In this document: in pieces, positions 22,857-33,505 of the stretch
Position numbering within the stretch: position 1 is the first letter of the stretch
Layout: each line of letters begins with the position of its first letter
DNA from: Kingdonia uniflora
Lineage: Eukaryota > Streptophyta > Magnoliopsida > Ranunculales > Circaeasteraceae
Length of the DNA stretch: 64,000 bases
NCBI GenBank assembly: GCA_014058105.1
Contig: JACGCM010000669.1
Span: forward strand, 3,658,001 to 3,722,000
Direction: 5' to 3'
Notes under the pieces: model-generated
Told to the model about the DNA's origin: nothing
The model's database searches: none
The model's input: the letters and a program-made list of their open reading frames with translations, nothing else
Made by a program: the position numbers and the translations under genes

Positions 22857-23200
22857 GAAGGAAAATGCAGCAGAGAGGATACCCGATTGCAAGAAACAAT
22901 AAGAGAAAACCACATGTTTGCAGAAGAATAAAGACCATGGGGAAATGGGCAGCTGAGATTTCTGATCCTAAGAAAGGTATTTGAGTCTAGCTCGGTACTT
23001 ACAAGTTACGACACAGCTGAAGAAACCGCAAAAGCTTAGGACAAAGCAGCAAAGCGTATTAGAGGAAAGAAGCCAAGCTCAATTTCACTGAACAACAACC
23101 ACCCTATCAACATCGCTTAGTGTCCTCTGAGACTACTCCGATGAGTTACAATCCCATCGAATGGACCCCAATGAAAAGTTTCCATGTTCAAGAAGGCATG
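22857..23200 (+). pseudogene. AP2/ERF transcription-factor relic
   Basis: The plus-strand translation contains MGKWAAEISDPKKG, then LGTY, then DTAEETAKA and DKAAKRIRGKKP, which are the consecutive blocks of one AP2/ERF DNA-binding domain (RPWGKWAAEIRDP-x-KGVRVWLGTY ... TAEEAA-x-AYD-x-AA-x-RIRGKKAK). The conserved Arg and Trp codons of the VRVWLG strand are stops (TGA at 22982-22984, TAG at 22988-22990), a TAG replaces the Tyr after AKA, and at least two frameshifts occur. A lysine-rich stretch just upstream (KRKPHVCRRIK) matches the position of the lead into the domain in group VII ERFs. It is a dead gene copy; no intron is evident within the preserved part. Confidence 0.8.
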
Positions 23201-23243
23201 CATGGTTGAAAAGACACCGTAAGAAAATACGTACTTAAGGAAA

Positions 23244-23375
23244 GAGTTTTTTAGACTTATATCCTGATATTTCTATACATATTTGACTTAAGTCCTGCCA
23301 TTTAGCAAAAAAACAACTATAGTCCTTTCCTTTATTTGTTGTTTGACCTTGGTCAACTGCAATTGACCGCAGTTA
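23244..23375 (+). repeat. left terminal inverted repeat of the MULE
   Basis: It matches the reverse complement of 29560-29691 with scattered differences and small indels. It contains the palindromic stretch TTGACCTTGGTCAA. Confidence 0.88.
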
Positions 23376-23926
23376 ACCCACATTTGATTGAATCAACAAA
23401 TTTTAAAGACAAGTTTGCCCTTTTACAATTTAAAAAAAAAAGAAAAAAAAAATCACAGCCTCGAGATACTTACTTGTAGTATCCGACGATGCACAACTGT
23501 CGACCGTTGCTCGTCGGCCAAAACCATTTCTCCCTCTCTTTCCCTCTCTCCAATCTTTCTTTCCAATCTGAGTATCCTGCTTCCTCTCCAAGTTTCAACC
23601 AAGTTTCTTATTTTGGAACAAAAAATACATAAAATAAACCAAGCTAATTTAGCCATAGAAGGTGGTTCTGAATGACAAATAAAAGTAATTTAGCATTACT
23701 GTAAGCTTAGCTATAGTCTTAATTGAAAAAAATAAAGCTTTTAGTGCATGAATCAAATTTCAGAGAGAAAGGGCTAAAGCTTATCTTCTTTACAAACAGA
23801 TGGGGTTAAGTCTAATATATTGTTATTCCAAATTCCAAACAGATGTTGTTATTTCAAATTGTAAATTCCAAATAGAGGGGGTTAAGACTAAAGCTTATGT
23901 TCTTTGTACTTTATACTGTCTAATAT

Positions 23927-24409
23927 ATGTCTCTTATGTGGGACTGTTGTTGTTATTCCAAATTACAGTGTGTAATGTGTTACCTTCAAGGCTACTCCTC
24001 TGACTGTTGCCCTTGGCTATACACCAAATGTAAGTTTCCTCATTGTGATGGCATTACGAAGCTTATGACTTCATACACAACAAAGAACTACAACATAAAA
24101 TATCTCAAGTGTCAACACTCAAAATACACTGAATTTCAATGGTTAACTGATGCAAATGTCCAATCTGAAAGTTCTATTGGGACCTCCTCTGGAAGTGGGT
24201 GCTTTGGGTGTGGTGGTTCATCTCATTGGATTAAAGATTTCCCTTGGAAAGAATCCAAATGTGAAGTACAAGGTTGTGTTGGGACAATGATTCTTCTTAC
24301 CTCTAGGCAAGATCATAGTTATGGGCATAAGTATTTGAAATGTTTTACTTGTGGCAATTTCCAGTGGTTGAAGGATGCTTTAGAAGATTTCAAGGAATGG
24401 AAAGCTTAA
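23927..24409 (+). CDS. GRF-type and CCHC zinc-finger protein encoded inside the MULE
   Basis: The 160-codon frame ends at TAA 24407-24409. It has three zinc-finger-like parts: a GRF-like finger with CDGITKLMTSYTTKNYN, YLKC and FQWLTDA (residues about 37-76), a knuckle CFGCGGSSHWIKDFPW (about 92-107, CX2CX4HX4 with the last Cys replaced), and a second GRF-like finger with CVGTMILLTSRQDHSYG, YLKCFTCG and FQWLKDAL (about 115-152). GRF fingers bind single-stranded nucleic acid and occur with CCHC knuckles at the C-terminus of plant topoisomerase 3-alpha, so a captured fragment is one explanation. The start is uncertain: the zinc-finger part may begin in an exon after CCTTCAAG near 23990. The ORF converges with the transposase, as mudrB does with mudrA in maize MuDR, but it is not mudrB by sequence. 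Confidence 0.6.
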   Translation: MSLMWDCCCYSKLQCVMCYLQGYSSDCCPWLYTKCKFPHCDGITKLMTSYTTKNYNIKYLKCQHSKYTEFQWLTDANVQSESSIGTSSGSGCFGCGGSSHWIKDFPWKESKCEVQGCVGTMILLTSRQDHSYGHKYLKCFTCGNFQWLKDALEDFKEWKA

Positions 24410-24599
24410 TGTGAAGGTCACTGTGGAGATGGGGCTAAATGAATTCATTAAAGAGTTTAAAGCAAAAACAACTATGTAAAAGAAATGTGTTTGAAAGCAT
24501 GAATGTAATAATTTAAAAACAAGAATGTATGGTTTTAATTGAATAAATTAGATTATGTAGTATACCTCATTCTCTTGCCTTCTTTTTATGTCCTCATAA

Positions 24600-25190
24600 G
24601 CATTTTACCATTCCAAACGATGCAACAACACATTGACAAACTGCAACACATTGACAACATTAACAGTCAAACTACAACATTAGAATGTTGTATGTAGTAT
24701 ATAGAAATTCAACATTACAATCTGCAACAACATTACAAACTGCCGCACATTGACAAACTGCAACACATTGACAAACTGTAACACAATATATTCATATAGA
24801 CAGTGACATTGTATCAACATTGGATCAATATTCATATAGATAGTGACACAAACTTATATTGGATCAACATTCATATAGACAGTGACACAATATATTCATA
24901 TAAACTGCTTCACATTCAAACTTATATTCTCATTCATAAACAGTGACATTGGATCAACATTCAAACTGCAACACCACATTAACAGTCAAACAGCAAGACA
25001 ATATATCATTCATAAACAGTCAAACTGCAATATAACACAACATACTCTATTAGATTCATAAACAGTCAAACTGCAACACAGTGACATTGTTTTACATTCA
25101 TAAACTGCAACAAAAGCACTAGAACACATTGTATCAACATACCCAAAAAAACTACAACAACAACACATTGTATCAACATACCCCAAAACA
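24600..25190. repeat. ACTGCAACA-rich minisatellite in the MULE
   Basis: Irregular repeats of TCATAAACAGTCAAACTGCAACA and CAACACATTGACAAACTGC fill the space between the 3' ends of the two convergent genes. Confidence 0.65.
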
Positions 25191-25212
25191 AACTCCATTG
25201 TTAACAGAAAAT

Positions 25213-28200
25213 TCAAAGCCTCCAGTTTTGCCTAGGTGGCTTGAAGGTTTTCTTATAAGGATTTGCTAGAGCATCTGTCCTTGGAGGCATGGGTGGTATC
25301 ACCAGTGGTGGCCTCTCTTGTGATTGTGGAGCTTCTACAGGGACTGAGTTACTCAACTATTCATCTACAAACCTTTGGCAATTTGTTTGCACAGCTCTTC
25401 CCCTCCCTTTGCCAGCATTGGATGAACTTGAAGCACTTTCACTTCTTCCCCTCCCTCAGCCAGAATTTGATGAACTTGAAGCACCTTCACTTATTCCCCT
25501 CCCTCTGCCAGTATTGGATGCCCATCCTCTGCTACACCTTTCTTCAGCTATGGGTGTTGTTTGTACTCCTCCAGCCATGGGTGTTGTTTGTACACCTCCA
25601 ATTATGGGTGTTGTTTGTACTTGAGTAACATCTGATTGCTGTGACTGAGTGAAGTATACACTGGTTGACTTTTGTGATGGTCTTTACCTTGCCTTAAGTT
25701 CAAGTGCACTTTGAATTTGGATAGGTTCACCTTTGCAAGTTTTTTTATTGTGGCTAAAAGCACCACATTTCCCACATTTTTTTTGTTCTTTATGCACTTC
25801 ATCATCACCCTTTCTTCTCTCCTTTCTAGGTCTTCCCCTCCCTCTCTACAATGGTGGTGGATCAACCACATAAGGTGGCTACATAAGAAGCAACAAATTA
25901 GTATAATACAATTAGAAGTGAGACATAAGAAGCAACAAAAAAAATAGTGTGTGTGTATACATTAAAAGATCAAAGTGAATACATTAAAAGAACACATAAG
26001 CTCATCAAAAAATGTATAATACCACTAAATTTTTTTAACTTACAGAGGCCCAGTGCGTATCATCAGATACTGGATGTATAATACCAGTGTGTATCATCAG
26101 TGTTTATACATTAAAAGAACAATGTTTATACATTAAAAGTAAAAGAACAGTGCTTATACATTAATAGAACACATAAGCAACAAAAAAGAATAGTATTTAT
26201 ACATTAAAAGAACAAGTGAATACACAGATACTGGATGTATAATACCACTAAAGAATAATACCAGATACTGGATGTATAATACCAGTGTGTATCATCAGAT
26301 AATACACAGATACTGGATGTATACTATATGTATAATACTGGTATATAATACCACTAAAGAATAATTTTAACTTACAGAAGCCCATTGTGTATCATCAGAT
26401 ACTGGATGTATAATACCACTATATACCACATATGAAACAACAAAGTGATATGGTAAAAAAAATCTGCAATGAAATCAAATGAAAATACATGAGATAGTGA
26501 AATCAAATGAAAAAAAGTAATAAATAAATAAATTAGGAAAATATATTTCTTACCCCTTCAATAATTGCCTCCTTGGGATTAATACACTTGCAGCATGGAT
26601 ACAAGGCATTCCTATCAATTGCCACATCCAAGTTTAGTACCCACCTTGCCCCAGTACTAGAGATTGAAACCCATTCATTCTTGTCACCTCCTCCATATCA
26701 TACTCCCCATAATGTTCCATTAAATACTCAAGATGTTTAACTGCTCTTGGTACCAAACCACCTTGATCCCATGACTATGCTTTGGTTCTTCTCTCAAACA
26801 TTAGTTTCATAAGCATCAAACTCAGTCTCTCAAATTCTTTGGTTAATGGTTTATCTCTGATCTTCATGATCCACCAATTGAAGGACTCACTAAAATTATT
26901 GGTTATATGTTCACATTTTACAGTACAATCAAAATGAGATCTACATCGATGCTCATATGGTTTTTTCTCCAAGTAGTCCTTTGCCCCAGGGATGTCAATA
27001 CCAAGTTGATTTAGAAACTCTTGTTTTTCATTATGCCTAAAAGCTCTTACAGCTCCCCATGACAGTCTTTCTAAGTGTGCTCCCTTGTGGTATTTTTTCA
27101 TGTTCTTAAACATGTGTCTGAAATAAAACCTATGATTTGCATGTGGAAAAATCTCTGCCACTGAATCAATAAGCCCCTTCTGCCTATCAGAGATAAAGGT
27201 CAATTTTCCTGGGTGTGAAGATAAGTAAGGTTCTATCATAGCAAGAAAATCAAGCCAACTTTATTTATATTCAGTTCTGCACATGTACACTCCAATTGGA
27301 AGCAAGCTATTGTTAGCATCAAGACTAAGTACAGATAGGCAAATCCCTCCATACTTCCATTTTAAAAAATGACCATCTAGCCCCAATATAGGTCTGCAGC
27401 CCTTGACAAAGCCATTCAAAGATGCCTTGAAAGCTACAAGAGTACCAGTCAATTACAGTGTGTCATCTTGTCTCCATGTTCTAGCTATGCTCCCAGGATT
27501 GGATTTCAAAATCTCCATACACAATGAAGGCAAGTCATGGTAACCCTGATCATAAGACCCTACTATACTTTCTATGCAAATTTGCCTTACATTCCAAGCA
27601 GTCCAGTAACTAATCTCAACACCATACCGTACCTTCATTCTGGCCTTAATTGCCTTGGGAGTCTTTGCCCTAACATCTCTAACCAATGCTTCAACTTCTC
27701 TAGCAACCCATGGTGTATTACACAAGGTATTGTCTGCCCCTAGCTTTCCTTCACAAGAATGTTGAAAGTTACCATGTCTTAAAGCCATAGTGTGCCCATC
27801 ATTATTTCTTGATATAAATACCAGCCACTCACACTTTTCCTCTGAACACTTTAGCCTCAGCCTAGTACTGTTATTCTTGATATATATATATATATATATA
27901 ATATATGTAAAATGGTTTAAAATTCCAAACCTTTTCATATGTTCTCTGGCTTCAAATACCTGCCCAATGCACCCCTACCTCAAGTTATTTGAAATCAACA
28001 GTCAATGGTATTTGGGCTTTGTCATCCTTATTTTTACTGTAAATATCATCCAATTCAACATCAACATTTTCAAATTTATTACATCTTTCAAGATCTTCAG
28101 CAGTAAGAACATAATCCTCATCATCAGATGAATGGGTGTTGTAATATCCATCCTTAGCCCCCAAACAATCAATCCCAACTTGGGCATACCTAACCCATTT

Positions 28201-29369
28201 CTCTTGTTCTTCATCTATATTATCACATTCACTTTTACTTTCTGGCACAATATTCACTGGAGTTTCTATCTCATAAACATCTATTTCCTCTGGGTCAATC
28301 TCTTTGTCACCATGATAAACTTTAGGTAAATCATCCAAGTCTTCTCCTTCTTCTTCTGAGAGCACAATAGTCTTCTCCTTCTTCCTCTGCCTCTTGGCTG
28401 ACTTTTTTGTAGCTTTGTTAGGTTTAGAATGACTCATTACCACTGCTTTTCCCTTTCTTTTAGCATCGGTTTTAACTGGGATGGCCTTAACTGAAGTGGC
28501 CTTAACTGGGGTGGTATTTTTCTTTTTTGTCTCTCATAGGGATATGATATAATCATTATCATCTTCATCTAGAAGAATATACTCCCTAGCTTCAGCCCCA
28601 GGGATCTTTCTTACTATATCTGTTGGCTTGATGTAAAACTGTGTTCTTATTGGATAACTTTTATCACCCTTTGCCCACATATCCCTCAAATCATCTGTAC
28701 ATCTGATAACAAAAGGTAACCCATTGTACAAGCACATAACCTCTATCACACTCCCCTCTGGAATGTAACTCCCCACCCCCATGGTGGTCATTAACCTTGA
28801 CTGCATATCTCTTACATATTCCTCATAAATTATCCCCTCCCCACATAATATCCCATACTTAAAACTTTTCCCCCCTTTATAATCATTGTCAACCCAACCT
28901 ATAGGACTCATTCTACCCCACTTTCCCCTATAGTTAATAAAAACATGCCTCAAATTGTATGAATGCCTGCAAAAAACCCCAATACAGCATATATGAATTG
29001 AACATTATCTTACAGAATAATTGAACACCAATATAACGTATAGGAATTAAACATTGTACAGTGGTACTATCCTACAAAAAATCTCATTTGAGTAACAAAT
29101 ACCCTAAATTATGAACCCCCAATTTAATTACAAACCCAAAAAAAAATCCCAATTTCTAATAAACCCTAAAAAAATATAATTGGATAATGTATAGTATAAA
29201 TTACATACCTTGTGAAGGGAATATGGCTCAACATTGGTTCTTGGATTTCAGGTGGAGGGCAATCATCTGGTGTATTATTAAAGACGGTGACGGGGTTTGA
29301 ATCATCATCACCAGCCTCATCTCTCAATACCATCTTCCTGACTTGCTTATTCGAGTTCTTCTTCACCAT
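25213..29369 (-). pseudogene. mudrA-like MULE transposase
   Basis: The gene starts at ATG 29369, has a 5' exon to 29209 (donor GTATGT) and resumes at 28966 after TTTTTTGCAG. The N-terminal region (28966-28534) is of MURA type; an acidic region follows (28443-27985). The Mutator DNA-binding domain (27938-27453) has LKCSEEKCEWLV. The catalytic core has Asp in LGLDGHFLKWKYGG (27380), Asp in FISDRQKGLIDSV (27200) and Glu in NNFSESFNWWI (26880). A SWIM-like finger reads GMPCIHAASVLIPRRQ (about 26600) and a CCHC knuckle CGKCGAFSHNKKTC (about 25760). The tail is Gly/Arg-rich with repeats of GVQTTPM and stops at 25213. In-frame stops lie at 28534, 27453, 27258-27260 and 26775, and the knuckle is frame-shifted. 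The full domain set at the expected spacing makes this a once-complete transposase. Confidence 0.9.
25960..26430. repeat. ACTGGATGTATAATACCA minisatellite within the MULE transposase 3' region
   Basis: Repeats of CAGATACTGGATGTATAATACCA and TACATTAAAAGAACA fill a stretch between the SWIM and the zinc-knuckle parts of the transposase and probably lie in an intron. Confidence 0.6.
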
Positions 29370-29559
29370 TTTCAGAGATAAGTTTTATGGTCTAATAAAT
29401 TCTGTGAGAGAGAAGTAAGAAACTCGAGAAACAACTCAACTCTAATTTTTTTGAGAAGTGAGAGAGAAGCACTGGTCTAAATTTTTTTTCTAAGAGAGCA
29501 GCTGGTTAACACGTAATCTCTAAGGGTATTTCAGTCATTTTACTTTACGCCCAAATTTA

Positions 29560-29691
29560 TTGAGTCAATGCAGTCAATTGCAGTTGACCAAGGTCAAACT
29601 GCAAATAAAGGACTATAACTATTTTTTTGCTAAATAGAAGGACTTAAGTCAAATATCCATATAAATATCAGGATATAAGTCTAAAAACCTC
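29560..29691 (-). repeat. right terminal inverted repeat of the MULE
   Basis: Inverted partner of 23244-23375. The 10-bp TSD CTTAAGGAAA follows at 29692-29701. Confidence 0.88.
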
Positions 29692-29701
29692 CTTAAGGAA
29701 A

Positions 29702-30869
29702 CAAATATCTAGTTTGGAATTGTTGTTGCCGGGGCTTCAATCGAACTCAGGCAAGTGGGAGACGAGCGTGGAATCAAGATCATTAGATATGTGGTTATCG
29801 GATAACATCTCGGTATGTTTTCTGAAGAGATTCTCGTATGTGATTGACTGATAAGGTATTATAAGATCATAAGATGTAAGTAGTTCTTGTAAAACAAAAT
29901 TCCTCACTTCTAGCATTTTGTCATCTTTGGAATGAAAACACCTAATAAACACCAAGACACAACTTATTTCAGGAGATAAATTGCAAAGGGAGAGGAAATC
30001 TTACTTTCTTATTTTTGGCTAAGGATGAGCGAGCATCCTTCTTCTCTTTGTGCGTGAGCTTGAAGGTAGTGGGAGGAGACCACTTACCATAGTAACATGT
30101 GGTTGTGGTATGGTTATAACCTAACAGTGGATTTTCTCTGCTAGGCCGATCTCTGAGTAGAAAATTGCTGAACATTCTTGGAGAGTTTCGGGAGGATCCA
30201 AATGTTCCCATAACTAGCCTTCTTCTCTAGCCACTATCTCATCACAACGATCTACCAAATGACCTCATCGACAATGTGTAAGGGATCTACATCCCATTTT
30301 CATTTCAATCTTCTCTAAGATGTCAGGAAAAAAATCATCTCTAACAACAATCCTTTCCCTTCTAGGGTCTCGAGGACATCTTACTGTACGAATGAGTTCC
30401 ATCCGCCCATGAGTGATTAGAGAGCGGTGAAATGAAATATAATCTTAAGAGAAAAATCAATAAGTGTGCGCTCAAAGCTTTACAGTCATTGAAAAAATTT
30501 TGAGAGACTAATTTTAAATCCCGATAGTTCTCTTTTTATAATGAGATCAAATAAAATAAAAATGGCGTGTAGACATATTGGCAAAACCCTGAGCCTTGAG
30601 GTCAGGCTATGACTAATAGCAAGCAAACTTAGCTATTTTGGGCTCAAAAGTCGAATGTAACAAGTTGATAAGTAACTTCAAGTAATAAAAAAGAAGAGGT
30701 CGCGTACCAACTCTTTTATACAGAATAATGTTAATCATTTGCAAAAAGACATGCAAATACGAATAACATAAGATATTTTATTCTTAGCTTCTTCGAAATA
30801 GATTGCTGCAGGCTATATTTCCTTTCAATGTAGGCAACCTACGGTCCCCCACTAAACAAAATGCTTCTA
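29702..30869. other. host-like sequence with short unassigned frames
   Basis: Two adjoining minus-strand frames (30211-29969, 80 codons; 29955-29737, 72 codons) and a third short stretch near 30300-30400 read like protein (RNFVLQELLTSYDLIIPYQS, for example) but match no family I recognise. They may be exons of one broken gene. The rest is AT-rich. Confidence 0.35.
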
Positions 30870-31049
30870 TTATCGAATCTGAACAAATACATTGAGCAAA
30901 TTCCCTTTAAAGAACTGATCATCAAAGGGGTTTCTCCCACCAAAAAAGTTTGAAACTAAGCACCTATGATCACCAAAACCCCCTCCCCCAAATACATTAA
31001 ATGGGTTACCAAAGAAATCATCCCTATTTCCCTCTCCACCCCTCTGCAT
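30870..31049 (-). pseudogene. 5' fragment of an MLF-like (myeloid leukemia factor domain) plant gene
   Basis: From ATG at 31049 the minus strand reads MQRGGEGNRDDFFG, then a Gly/Phe-rich stretch, then SNFFGGRNPFDDQFF, and stops at 30870. This order (MQ-x-GG, DDFFGFGDPF, SSFFGGRDPFDDPFF) is what I recall of plant MLF-like proteins. The ATG follows a clear acceptor (TTTTTTAG, about 31075), and the region to 31300 has a donor-like CTCAAG|GTAACG, which fits a split 5' UTR. Full proteins are several times longer, so only the first coding exon is left. The identification rests on motif memory. Confidence 0.45.
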
Positions 31050-31549
31050 TCTCAATGTTCTAATATCTAAAAAACATAAATCACAGTAAATCATATATCA
31101 AAATTCCAACAAAATATTGATTCAACACCCATAACAAAGATAATTTGGTGCCTATTTATTCCTAATCATCAACACCCAAACACAATCAAAGAGTAAATGA
31201 TTTGGGGAAAGTTTGATGATGAGAACCAAATCGAAGAAACCCTAATAAAATTTACATAGGAACTAGGGAGTATCGTTACCTTGAGATCGATTTGATGAGA
31301 ATTGTGATTTTTAGAATTGATCAATGAAACCCTAATTTGTGTTGTGGTTTGTGGTGTAATTATCAAATCCAGAGAGAGAGAGAATTGAAGGTAGGGTATG
31401 AGGTAGCTACTGCCTTTGTGTGTGAGAGAGGACTGAGGAAAGGTAGAGAAGATGTATAAAAGAGGACTGAGAAAGACAGAGAAGAAAGAACATTTTTTTT
31501 TTAAAAATTTTTACCCCGGGCTATAGCCCGGGTGAGTCTGCTACTGGTT

Positions 31550-31915
31550 CCGCCCCTACTGCAGCCTGCATTGCCTCTTTGACTTTTCTTTAAATAGAAT
31601 CCACGATATCTACTAACCTCGACTATTTAACGCTTAGTATCAAATGCTCTTCTTTTATATTTTCATCAAGCTTGAGATGATCCAAACTACCATTTACTGC
31701 GTCTTTCAAATTATTTATAATGTTATTAAAATCGCCCGGTGATTCTGAATATTTCTCCAATATCTTTAGGATATTGCTAGCACTATCTGTAAATTTATCT
31801 TAGAAAACTCCTCCATTAGAGTACTTAAAAAATTATTTTAGACTTTCGTCATATATTTACCTTGGTGAGTGGTAAGGGTAAGGTTTTGGGCCTTTGACAG
31901 AACTACTCACCTTTT
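31550..31915 (-). pseudogene. exon pieces of an unidentified host gene, left of the Copia insertion
   Basis: The minus strand holds a helix-rich open stretch (SASNILKILEKYSESPGDFN and NIKEEHLILSVK, about 31640-31800). At 31911-31915 the AAAAG target copy is followed at once by GTGAGT, a consensus splice donor. The upstream part of this exon lies on the other side of the Copia element (37605-37753). I do not recognise the product. Confidence 0.4.
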
Positions 31916-32474
31916 TGATGAGTCGCAAGCCCAGAAGCCGAAACTCCAACTCGATTTGGTTTGCCACAAACAAGCAACAATAAAAGAAATACACAATACA
32001 CAAGTTTAAGGTGGTTCGGCAAATTGCCTATGTCCACTGTACAAGAGAGAGAGAGAAAGAGAGAGAGTTTATTCAAGATCCTCGGTTACAATCACTCAAA
32101 GCCATTAGAGGTTCTCTCAAGGATTTCCTCTTAAATAGATCTCACCAAAGGATTGACACCTAAAGAAACCTAAGTTCCCCTTTATATACTAGGGGAACAT
32201 AATTACAATCGCTCAAATCTTGAGGTAAACAAGTAGTTCCCAACCCATCTTAAAAAACAGAGTTTCGCATTATCGTTCGAACGACACTGATAATCGTTCG
32301 AACTAATTGGGTGGCTGTGCCAAAATTTCATAGAGTTGTTCAAGGGTCGTTCGAACGAAATCAGATAACGTTCGAACGACTTGGGTAGCAGGGCCAAAAT
32401 TCTAGAGAGTTGTTCAAGGGTTGTTCGAACGAAATCTGATAGTTGTTTGAACGACCAAAGCAACAGTCCCCACA
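31916..32474 (-). repeat. left (3') LTR of the Copia element
   Basis: Minus strand TGTGGGGACTG...CTCATCA. It includes several TCGTTCGAACGA palindromes and a GA-rich microsatellite (32045-32069), and it matches 37086-37604. Confidence 0.9.
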
Positions 32475-32771
32475 ATTCTCTACCTCTGTGAAGATTTCCC
32501 TAACCAAACGAACTGAAATCTGGGCCGAACATAGTAACGTTCCAAACGGACCCAAACAAAACCTCTCCTCTATCAAATGTCCCCAAACATACAAGCGGCC
32601 TAAGGAAATGAACCAAAAACCAAGCATTCCAAAGGACCAAATCCAAACCAAACATCTCAATGGACCAAAAAACAAACCAAATGTCCCCAGGAACCAAAAT
32701 TGACTGCACCAAATCAATGGTTGCCTACGTACTGTGGATTAAGTCGCCCGTAGTTCACAAAAAAAATTCAA

Positions 32772-33287
32772 TCAATCAACAAGCAGAATTTGAACTAAGT
32801 TCAAACAATAATTGAACTTAATTCCCAAAACAACTTTCGTAAACATATCCACAGGGTTATCTTTGGTGTGAATCATCTTCAGCAGAATCTCACCCTCTTC
32901 CAAGATTTCTCTAACAAAGTGACAACGTACATCAATATGTTTTGTACATTGATGATGAACCTGATCTTTGGCCAAGAAGATAGTGCTCTGACTATCACAG
33001 AAAACATCAAGATGATCCATTTTAATGCCTAAATCGTGCAAAAGACCTTTCATCCAAATAGATTCTTTTATCGCCTCAGTCACCGCCATATACTCCGCCT
33101 TAGTAGTTGATAGTGCCACTATTAACTGTAGCGTGGATCTCCAACTAACTGGTCCTCTGCCCAATATAAACACATACACGGTAGTAGACAGCCATTTATC
33201 CAAATCACATATATAGTTAGAATCCACATAACCCACACAAAATCGATCAATTGAATCTTGTTTACAAAATTCCGTACCAATATCCAC
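32772..33287 (-). pseudogene. RNase H domain of the Copia element
   Basis: It contains GYVDSNY, STTKAEYMAVTEAIKE and FCDSQSTIFLAKDQ, the Asp-Glu-Asp catalytic set, and TKHIDVRCHFVREIL plus DNPVDMFTK, typical of the Copia C-terminus. The frame is open for 171 codons. Confidence 0.9.
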
Positions 33288-33304
33288 AATACCTTTGATA
33301 TACC

Positions 33305-33505
33305 GTAGAATTCATTTCACAACTCGCCAATGATCTCTACCCAGATTATTCATGTATCGAATAACCATACCAGCAGCCTGTGAAATATCTGGCCGAGTAT
33401 ATTGTAGAATTTATTTCGCAACTCGCCAATGATCTCTACCCGGATCATGCATGTATCGACTAACCATACCAACCGCCTGTGAAATATCTGACCGAGTACA
33501 TACCA
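33305..33505 (-). repeat. 99-bp tandem duplication in the Copia pol
   Basis: ACTCGCCAATGATCTCTACCC begins at 33322 and again at 33421, and the flanking sequence is duplicated with about ten differences. The unit is 99 bp, so 33 codons (the DISQA..GMV.RYM region) occur twice in frame. Confidence 0.85.

Larger units (their letters stand above)
23244..29691 (-). mobile_element. Mutator-like DNA transposon (MULE) with long TIRs
   Basis: The element is flanked by a perfect 10-bp duplication CTTAAGGAAA (23234-23243 and 29692-29701). Its ends are inverted repeats of about 130 bp: the left begins GAGTTTTTTAGACTTATATCC and the right, read inward, begins GAGGTTTTTAGACTTATATCC; both continue through GACTTAAGTCC and TTGACCTTGGTCAACTGCAATTGAC. 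Nine- to eleven-bp TSDs and TIRs of 100 bp or more define MULEs. It carries a mudrA-type transposase on the minus strand and a GRF-zinc-finger ORF on the plus strand, tail to tail. The transposase has several in-frame stops, so the element is not autonomous now. Confidence 0.92.

Noticed and set aside
25289..25624. Plus-strand frame with repeated MGVVCTPP
   Set aside because: It is antisense to the Gly/Arg-rich tail of the MULE transposase, which makes better sense on the minus strand.
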